Source: Halobacteriales archaeon QS_8_65_32
GTDB taxonomy: Archaea > Halobacteriota > Halobacteria > Halobacteriales > Halococcaceae
Length of the DNA: 32,696 nucleotides
Assembly (NCBI GenBank): GCA_003022925.1
Contig: PXRY01000042.1
Span: 1-32,696 of the forward strand
Direction of reading: 5' to 3'
Part shown: positions 27,919 through 32,696 of the stretch, one piece after another
Numbering within the stretch: position 1 is the stretch's first letter
How the letters are laid out: each line of letters begins with the position of its first letter
Translations under genes and position numbers: made by a program
Notes under the pieces: model-generated
The model's input: only the letters and a program-made list of their open reading frames with translations
What the model was told of the DNA's origin: nothing
The model's database searches: none

Positions 27919-28575
27919 TTACCAACCCGACCAGGCCGTCGACCCGGAGGACTCCTCGTGGGCGTACACTCGCTTCAGGTCCTTCGCGAAGGCCATGTCG
28001 CCGTCGTGATCGAGCTTCGCGAAGCCGTAGCCGTGTGCGTCCTCGCGGACCTGCAAGCCGGTAACCGTGAACCGATGGTCGCCCGCGTTTTCGGTTTCGC
28101 CGACGGTGAACTCGTAATCGCCGGGGACGTACATCTCGACGCTTCGGGTCGCGTCGTGGCGGCCGTCCGCCGGGTGCATCGTGACGTCCGTCTTCACGTT
28201 GTCGACGACGCGCGTCCAGATCGTCTCGACTGCCTCGACGGGCGCGCGCTCGGCGCGTTGTTCGGTGCCGACCTGCAGACTCGTGATCCGCACGGTGAGG
28301 ATCGCTTCGTCGGTGTCAACGATGAACTCCTCGCCGACGGCGATCTCCTCGGTGGCGGGTGCGTCGACCGTCGTCGATTCCGACTCGCCGTCCTGGGAGA
28401 CGATCACCGTGACGCTGCGGGTCTCGGGGCTCCGTAGCGTCGTCTTGTGGACGTGTTCGCAGTCCGTACAGCGAACGGTCGCCTGCCCGCCCGGCGCGAG
28501 CATCTCGTGGGCGACTTCGAGCCCGGGCGAACACGACGGACAGGTAACCGCGACGCGTGCTGCGCTGTCGCTCAT
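27919..28575 (-). CDS. HVO_0476 family zinc-finger protein
   Basis: 218 residues. The N-terminus carries a four-cysteine zinc ribbon: Cys12 and Cys15 (VTCPSCSPG), Cys36 and Cys39 (VRCTDCEHVH). A beta-rich acidic body follows, with SRTV..-like strands and GEEFIVDTDEAILTVRITSL, then the conserved C-terminal segment HGYGFAKLDHDGDMAFAKDL. The family, which I recall as HVO_0476, is found in haloarchaea next to pcm genes, exactly the context seen here, and has no established function. The zinc ribbon suggests nucleic-acid or protein binding. The gene ends about 60 nt before the damaged pcm gene, so they are probably co-transcribed. Confidence 0.85.
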   Translation of the reverse strand: MSDSAARVAVTCPSCSPGLEVAHEMLAPGGQATVRCTDCEHVHKTTLRSPETRSVTVIVSQDGESESTTVDAPATEEIAVGEEFIVDTDEAILTVRITSLQVGTEQRAERAPVEAVETIWTRVVDNVKTDVTMHPADGRHDATRSVEMYVPGDYEFTVGETENAGDHRFTVTGLQVREDAHGYGFAKLDHDGDMAFAKDLKRVYAHEESSGSTAWSGW

Positions 28576-28660
28576 ACCCGCTCTACCGGCCGATCCCCGA
28601 AAGCCCTGACGGACGCCGCCGAGAGGACGGCGACCGGTCCGTGGAGCCGGCGGTCCCGCG

Positions 28661-29671
28661 CTACTCGACCATCGGGAGGTCTACGACCTCCCCGTCCGCG
28701 TAGACGGTCGGCTCCCGGAGAACGCCGTCGGTGTGGATCGGTGCGGAGACGCTCCCGCCGATGCCTGTGTCGTCGCCGATCGCGATGTGTACGGTGCCGG
28801 CGGCTTTCTCGTCAGCGAGCACCGACCCCACGAGGTCCGTCACGGCGACGTTCGTCCCGATGCCGACCTCCGCGAGATTGCAGGCGTCCTCACCGACTTC
28901 TTTGGCGGCGTCGTCCAACTGCTCGCGAACCGCGTCGTCCGATACCTCGGTAACGGTGCCGTCCTCGACGACGAACTCGATCTCGCCGCTGAGGAGGCCA
29001 CGAGGCATCATCGTCCCGTCGACGACGTAGGTTCCCGAACTCGTCTCAGGGCTCACGAACACCTCTCCTGCGGGGAGATTCGACATCTCGCCGGGGTCGT
29101 GGACGATGCCGGTATCGGACAGCCACTCTCGGTCACCCGGTCGAACGGCGAAGTCGGTGCCCTGTGGCGAGGTGATCCGGATCTCTGCTGCCCCTGCGAC
29201 CTGTTCGAGAATTCTCTCACACTCGCTTGCGATCCGGTCGTAGTCGGCGTCGAGACCCGCGAGGAAGATCTCCTCAGTGATCCCTGGCAGGGTTGCGACC
29301 CGTGCACCGGCTTCGTTGGCCGCGGTGCGCGCTCGGGTGTGACTCAGGCTCTTCGCCGTTGGACACAGGACGACGTCGGCGGCGGCCATCGCCGCTCCGA
29401 TAGGTTCGGGCGGTTCCTCGCCGTGCTGGTCGCCCGGCGGATACCGGACGATCGAGGCGTCACCGGTGCGCTCGCGGGCGGCCCGGTAGAGCGCCTCGCC
29501 GACCTCCTGGGTCCGATCGTCGGTGACGACGACACAAGACTCGTCGCTTCCGAGGGCCATACACTGGCCGACCGCGGTGGCAGCGGCCGTGTCGAGCGCC
29601 GTTCGACCGCTCCGGTTACGCTCGTCGTTTCCGTCGGTCCCCTCGCTTCCGTCCCGATCGAGGCGGCTCAT
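28661..29671 (-). CDS. Aminopeptidase-like protein (M29/COG2309 type)
   Basis: 336 residues from ATG 29671. The frame is open further upstream to 29827, but a weak TATA-like GGTATC about 25 nt before 29671 and family length favour the shorter form. The true N-terminus could be later still, since the first 22 residues are a polar, Asp/Glu/Arg-rich extension. Family-like segments: ESCVVVTDDRTQEVGEALY near the start, DVVLCPTAKSLSHTRARTAA in the middle, LPGITEEIF, and the C-terminal metal-site region HIAIGDDTGIGG followed by APIHTDGVL. These resemble the leucyl aminopeptidase (aminopeptidase T) group, cobalt- or zinc-dependent enzymes that remove N-terminal residues. Substrate is not predictable. 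Confidence 0.8.
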   Translation of the reverse strand: MSRLDRDGSEGTDGNDERNRSGRTALDTAAATAVGQCMALGSDESCVVVTDDRTQEVGEALYRAARERTGDASIVRYPPGDQHGEEPPEPIGAAMAAADVVLCPTAKSLSHTRARTAANEAGARVATLPGITEEIFLAGLDADYDRIASECERILEQVAGAAEIRITSPQGTDFAVRPGDREWLSDTGIVHDPGEMSNLPAGEVFVSPETSSGTYVVDGTMMPRGLLSGEIEFVVEDGTVTEVSDDAVREQLDDAAKEVGEDACNLAEVGIGTNVAVTDLVGSVLADEKAAGTVHIAIGDDTGIGGSVSAPIHTDGVLREPTVYADGEVVDLPMVE

Positions 29672-29920
29672 GGCGGTTCGGAGGGGACGCGATACCGTCA
29701 GTGTTCGCCTTGGGGTGCGGTGTCGAACCGCGAACCGGTAGGGCCCGTCGAAGTCCGGGTCCGTGTTTCGGGTTTCCGCGTACATGCGTGATCGAGTAGG
29801 TGACCGGCACCGACCGACGACGAGCACTGCGGGCCGGTCGAGAGCGACGGGCGGTGTCTAGTGAAGCAAAGAAGACCGATGGGAACCGGTTCGGGTGGGA
29901 CCGGAAGAGGCCGGGCGTTC

Positions 29921-30018
29921 ACGGGCGCGAAGCGCCCGTTAGTTCGGGAGAGTGCTACGAGAGACCTCTCGGCATAACGAAAGGCGCGAAGCGCCTTTCG
30001 AACTACTTCGTTCTCCCG
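29921..30018. repeat. Hairpin array A, upstream of GAPDH gene
   Basis: Three adjacent palindromes in 98 bases. First: arms ACGGGCGC (29921-29928) and GCGCCCGT (29932-29939) around GAA. Second: CGAGAG (29958-29963) and CTCTCG (29966-29971). Third: CGAAAGGCGC (29978-29987) and GCGCCTTTCG (29991-30000), again around GAA. The second and third are enclosed by an outer stem CGGGAGA (29945-29951) with TCTCCCG (30012-30018). All arms are perfect. The two GAA-loop hairpins share the core GCGC-GAA-GCGC. A purine-biased stretch of GAGCGAC and GGACCGC units follows at 30044-30088. Confidence 0.85.
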
Positions 30019-30187
30019 TAGCTCGGCGACGGCGGGCGAAGTAAGGACCGCAGGAGCGACCGGAGGGAGCGACGAGGACCGCAGCGAGCCCCCCAAGTCG
30101 AGCGCCCGGGGGCTTCCAAGACGGTCTCGGCGACTCGTTCCGGAAAAGCTACTGAATCGAGCACAACCGAGCGACGAGCAGAAACCG

Positions 30188-30193
30188 TTATAT
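30188..30193 (+). promoter_or_regulatory. TATA box of GAPDH gene
   Basis: TTATAT is 24-29 nt before the ATG at 30217, the leaderless-type spacing. It lies downstream of hairpin array A, so array A is outside the core promoter. Confidence 0.6.
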
Positions 30194-30216
30194 CCGGGAC
30201 TTACACAGGCGGACCC

Positions 30217-31230
30217 ATGCTCCAGGTCGGGATCAATGGCTATGGAACGATCGGCAAACGGGTCGCCGATGCCGTCGTTTCCCAGCCGGACATGGAACTG
30301 GCGGGCGTCGCGAAGACGCGGCCGAACTTCGAGGCCGAACGAGCGGTCGCCAATGGCTACCCGCTTTTCGCCGCCGTGCCCGAACGCGTCGAGCGGTTCG
30401 CGGCGGTAGGCATCGACCTCGCCGGCGAGGTCGACGAGTTGGTCGAACGCAGCGACGTCGTCGTCGACGCGACGCCCTCGGGGATCGGTGCGGAGAACAA
30501 AGAGTTGTACGAGACCTACGACACCCCGGCGCTCTACCAGGGCGGCGAGGACGCCGACCTCGTGAAAACGAGTTTCAACGCACGCGCGAACTTCTCGGAG
30601 GCCGTCGGTGCCGATCACGTCCGGGTCGTCTCGTGTAACACGACCGGCCTCTCGCGGCTGGTCGCGCCGATCGAGGAGGCCTTCGGGATCGAGAAGGTAC
30701 GGGCAACGCTCGTCCGCCGGGGCGGCGACCCCGCACAGAGCGGCCGAGGGCCGATCAACGACGTACTGCCGGACCCGGTTTCGCTGCCCTCCCATCACGG
30801 CCCGGACGTCAAGACGATCTTCCCGGACCTCGCGATCGACACGCTCGGGCTCAAGGTGCCCGCGACGCTGACGCACACCCACAGCGTCAACGTCTCGCTC
30901 GAACGCGAGGCGAGCGCGGCCGAGGTTCGCGACCTCTTCGAGAACGAATCGCGGCTGTTCGTAATCGGCGAGGACCTGGGTATTGACGGGTCGGGTGCGA
31001 TCAAGGAGTTCGCGCTCGACGCCGGCCGCCCGCGAGGGGACGTCTGGGAGAACTGCATCTGGGGCGAGTCGATCGCGGTAGAAGGATCGGATCTCTATCT
31101 CTTCCAGGCGATTCACCAGGAGTCGGACGTCGTGCCCGAGAACGTAGACGCCGTGCGAGCGGTGACCGAAATCGAGGACGCCGAAACCAGTATCGAGCGG
31201 ACGAACGAAGCGCTCGGAATGGGTTTCTAA
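30217..31230 (+). CDS. gap2: Type II glyceraldehyde-3-phosphate dehydrogenase
   Basis: 337 residues. Archaeal (type II) phosphorylating GAPDH interconverts glyceraldehyde-3-phosphate and 1,3-bisphosphoglycerate. The nucleotide-binding [13 protein letters not shown] (5-17) opens the protein, and the catalytic Cys140 sits in [11 protein letters not shown]. Further family segments are [36 protein letters not shown] and [10 protein letters not shown]. In haloarchaea that also carry a bacterial-type GAPDH, this enzyme is the gluconeogenic one; whether that division applies here cannot be told from the window. The gene stands alone between two hairpin arrays. A 472-codon open frame on the other strand is an antisense shadow. 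Confidence 0.96.
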   Translation: MLQVGINGYGTIGKRVADAVVSQPDMELAGVAKTRPNFEAERAVANGYPLFAAVPERVERFAAVGIDLAGEVDELVERSDVVVDATPSGIGAENKELYETYDTPALYQGGEDADLVKTSFNARANFSEAVGADHVRVVSCNTTGLSRLVAPIEEAFGIEKVRATLVRRGGDPAQSGRGPINDVLPDPVSLPSHHGPDVKTIFPDLAIDTLGLKVPATLTHTHSVNVSLEREASAAEVRDLFENESRLFVIGEDLGIDGSGAIKEFALDAGRPRGDVWENCIWGESIAVEGSDLYLFQAIHQESDVVPENVDAVRAVTEIEDAETSIERTNEALGMGF

Positions 31231-31326
31231 CGGGGGCTCCGAATCCGGGTTCCGGGCCGCTCGGTCGGTCAGCGGTGTTAAGTTAGCGCCAATGAGACAG
31301 AAGAGCGGTATAGAACGGTTTGAAAG

Positions 31327-31672
31327 CCCCCTCCCGCTCGGCTTCTGCTCGCGGGCCGGGGGCCCGCTCGCATGGTCCGTGGGACCTTCGGTCCCTCGCT
31401 ACCCGCGGCTCGCTGCGCGTGGTTCGAGACGGCTTCGCCGTCTCGTCATCACGAGAGAGCTAAGCTCTCTCGAACGACTTCACTCCCTCGTGGTTCAAGA
31501 GAGCGAAGCTCTCTTATCATTGCGGGAAATCCGCGATTTCCCGCTTGCAGCAAAAACGCTCCGCGTTTTTTGCCACATCACGAAAATATTCGATTTTCGA
31601 ACGATTTCACTCGGTCGTTCCAGTGCTTACTTCGCCGGGGTTCGACGAAGGACTCGCTCCGCTCGCCCTTCG
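31327..31672. repeat. Hairpin array B, between GAPDH and Hsp20 genes
   Basis: About ten short stem-loops packed into 346 bases. Clear ones: GCGGGCC/GGCCCGC (31351-31367, loop GGG); GGGACC/GGTCCC (31381-31395, TTC); CGAGACGGC/GCCGTCTCG (31425-31445, TTC); CGAGAGAGC/GCTCTCTCG (31452-31472, TAA); AAGAGAGC/GCTCTCTT (31497-31515, GAA); GCGGGAAATC/GATTTCCCGC (31522-31544, CGC); GCAAAAACGC with GCGTTTTTTGC (31550-31573, TCC, one extra T); CGAAAAT/ATTTTCG (31581-31599); GAACGA/TCGTTC (31599-31620); CGAAGG/CCTTCG (31646-31672). Alternative pairings between neighbours exist, for example TCTCGT (31441-31446) with ACGAGA (31451-31456), and CCCGC (31333-31337) with GCGGG (31351-31355). No protein-coding sequence is evident. 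Confidence 0.88.
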
Positions 31673-31714
31673 AGCTCTCGTTCAGGCTCGACATCGAGTC
31701 TCGAATCGCCGGAA

Positions 31715-31722
31715 GGCTTTTT
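31715..31722 (+). promoter_or_regulatory. TATA-like box of Hsp20 gene
   Basis: AGGCTTTTTGAC holds a T-rich box 25-32 nt before the ATG at 31747, preceded by a purine-rich stretch that could be the TFB-recognition element. The same T run could also end a transcript coming through hairpin array B. Confidence 0.45.
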
Positions 31723-31746
31723 GACGTGTGTAGCCCATTCATCGCC

Positions 31747-32154
31747 ATGAGACGTGACGATCGTGATCGGGACCGCGACCCGTTCGACGACCTGTTTCGC
31801 CAACTCGAACGGATGATGAACGAGATGATGGGGGGCGGGGTGGACATGGATATGGACATGCACGTCGAGAACGGCTCCGATTCGCCGGCGGAAGCTCACG
31901 CCACGGTCTACGAGGAAGGCGACGTCGTCCGCGTCGTCGTCGACCTGCCGGGCATCTCGAAGGAGGGCGTCTCGCTCGAATGCGACGGAAAGACTCTCAG
32001 TATCGACGCCACGAGCGAACGCCGCGAGTACGAAGAACGCGTGCGCTTGCCGACGAGAGTCGACGAACACGCCGCCGACGCCACGTTCAACAACGGCGTT
32101 CTCGAAGTCGTCTTCGAACGCGCCGACGCCTCCGCGAACATCAACGTCGACTGA
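31747..32154 (+). CDS. Hsp20/alpha-crystallin small heat-shock protein
   Basis: 135 residues. ATP-independent holdase chaperone. Residues 1-45 are the variable N-terminus: a charged RRDDRDRDRDPFDD start, then Met-rich LERMMNEMMGGG and DMDMDMH. The alpha-crystallin domain follows (about 50-130), with VVRVVVDLPGISKEGVSLECDG and the diagnostic NNGVLEVVFE. A short C-terminal INV could serve as the I-x-I/V oligomerisation motif. The ATG at 31747 was chosen over the longer frame, which begins within the hairpin array. Small heat-shock genes in haloarchaea are often heat-induced, but no operator is recognised here. Confidence 0.92.
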   Translation: MRRDDRDRDRDPFDDLFRQLERMMNEMMGGGVDMDMDMHVENGSDSPAEAHATVYEEGDVVRVVVDLPGISKEGVSLECDGKTLSIDATSERREYEERVRLPTRVDEHAADATFNNGVLEVVFERADASANINVD

Positions 32155-32306
32155 GACGGCTGCTCGGTTGCTCGTCTCCCTACTGCTCTCGTCTCCCGGC
32201 TTTCGGGGTCGGTCGTTCGATTCGTTTCCCATCGCTCGTGTACCTTCCTCGACTCCCATGTCCCGGTAGCGTGATACTACCAGGGGATCGAACCGAGACC
32301 GAACGC
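32155..32306. other. Convergent intergenic region
   Basis: 152 bases between the convergent Hsp20 and RimK-like genes. Pyrimidine-rich on the plus strand (for example TCTCCC and CTCTCG), which may help end the Hsp20 message. No gene seen. Confidence 0.35.
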
Positions 32307-32696
32307 TCACGCCGCCGTAGCGCGGATCAGCGCGGCGAGATCGTCGTAGAAGCCCTTCCGATACTTCGAGGTGTCGTCGATCGTCGGACGGGCGTTGGTT
32401 TCGGTGACGACCGTTCGCTCCCCCGACACTAAGACGTCGACGCCGAGATAGGGGATATCGAGCACGCTCGCAACGCGCTCGGCGAGGCCGGCGACTGCCG
32501 TCGGTGGCGAGACGCCGACGGCCGTCGCGCCGCGGTGGACGTTATGTTTCCAGCCCGCCCCCCGGCGCTCGACCGCGCCGACACACTCGCCGTCGAGAAC
32601 CATGACCCGATAGTCCCGCGCGTCGGGGAGGAACTCCTGGACCAGAAACGACTTGTCCTCCGTTGCCGGGAACTCGTGGATCAGATCGAGGTAATC
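32307..32696 (-). CDS. RimK-type ATP-grasp ligase, C-terminal part (truncated by window edge)
   Basis: The last 129 residues of a gene whose 5' end is outside the window. The visible part reads FLVQEFLPDARDYRVMVLDG, then GAGWKHNVHRGATA, LAERVASVLDIPYLGVDVLV and TVVTETNARPTID. This is the C-terminal lobe of RimK/LysX-like ATP-grasp enzymes, with the Mg-ATP-binding D..V and ETNARP (E-x-N) motif. Such enzymes join an amino acid to a carboxylate, for example glutamate to a protein or cofactor. The specific substrate cannot be inferred. Confidence 0.85.
   Translation of the reverse strand, partial: DYLDLIHEFPATEDKSFLVQEFLPDARDYRVMVLDGECVGAVERRGAGWKHNVHRGATAVGVSPPTAVAGLAERVASVLDIPYLGVDVLVSGERTVVTETNARPTIDDTSKYRKGFYDDLAALIRATAA

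Noticed and set aside
30044-30088. Direct-repeat element of GAGCGAC/GGACCGC units
   Set aside because: The units are short and imperfect. Similar purine-biased filler is, from memory, common between haloarchaeal genes, so it is noted with array A and not called separately.
29698-31116. 472-codon open frame on the minus strand across GAPDH
   Set aside because: It lies antisense to a clear type II GAPDH, runs into hairpin array A and resembles no family.
31327-31672. CRISPR array
   Set aside because: The units are palindromes with different sequences, not identical direct repeats separated by uniform spacers, and no cas gene is present.

Overview
The window is chromosomal DNA from a haloarchaeon (class Halobacteria). 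The evidence is a GC-rich sequence, very acidic proteins, an RNA polymerase split into B''/B' and A'/A'' genes, TATA-like elements about 25-30 nt upstream of start codons (leaderless or near-leaderless mRNAs), diphthamide-type EF-2, a type II archaeal GAPDH and an HMG-CoA synthase for mevalonate-based lipids. The genus cannot be fixed from this stretch alone.

Layout. (1) 1-4637: a decayed and an intact copy of a large secreted/cell-surface protein with Ig-like and PKD domains. (2) 4824-6161: HMG-CoA synthase, convergent with (3) EF-2 (6381-8567, minus). (4) 8640-11334: a degenerate stretch, a DUF5781-type protein with an HExxH motif, an AstE/aspartoacylase-like zinc hydrolase and a 46-residue C2H2 zinc-finger protein. 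(5) 11601-23274, minus: the transcription/translation cluster rpoH-rpoB''-rpoB'-rpoA'-rpoA''-nusA, then a frameshifted DUF2332 gene on the opposite strand, then rps12-rps7. (6) 23476-25688: a ruined PD-(D/E)XK endonuclease gene, tRNA-Asp and a Tat-exported beta-helix protein. (7) 26308-29671, minus: two tandem protein-L-isoaspartate methyltransferase genes (one frameshifted), an HVO_0476-type zinc-finger protein and an aminopeptidase-like protein. (8) 30217-32696: type II GAPDH flanked on both sides by arrays of short perfect hairpins, an Hsp20 chaperone, and the 3' end of a RimK-type ATP-grasp ligase running off the window.

The core of the window is information processing: the catalytic subunits of RNA polymerase, NusA, uS12, uS7 and EF-2 are all on the minus strand, but the order has been broken by unrelated genes between nusA and rps12 and between rps7 and the EF-2 gene. 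Within this conserved core there are four departures: a 199-residue mini-intein in RpoA'', an RpoB' whose C-terminal zinc-ribbon cysteines have all been replaced, an acidic/Gly-rich insert in NusA, and a 234-nt gap between rpoB'' and rpoB'.

The least explained structure is the pair of palindrome arrays on either side of the GAPDH gene (about 29921-30018 and 31327-31672): about a dozen stem-loops, many of them perfect 8-10 bp stems closed by trinucleotide loops, with arms that can also pair with their neighbours' arms.
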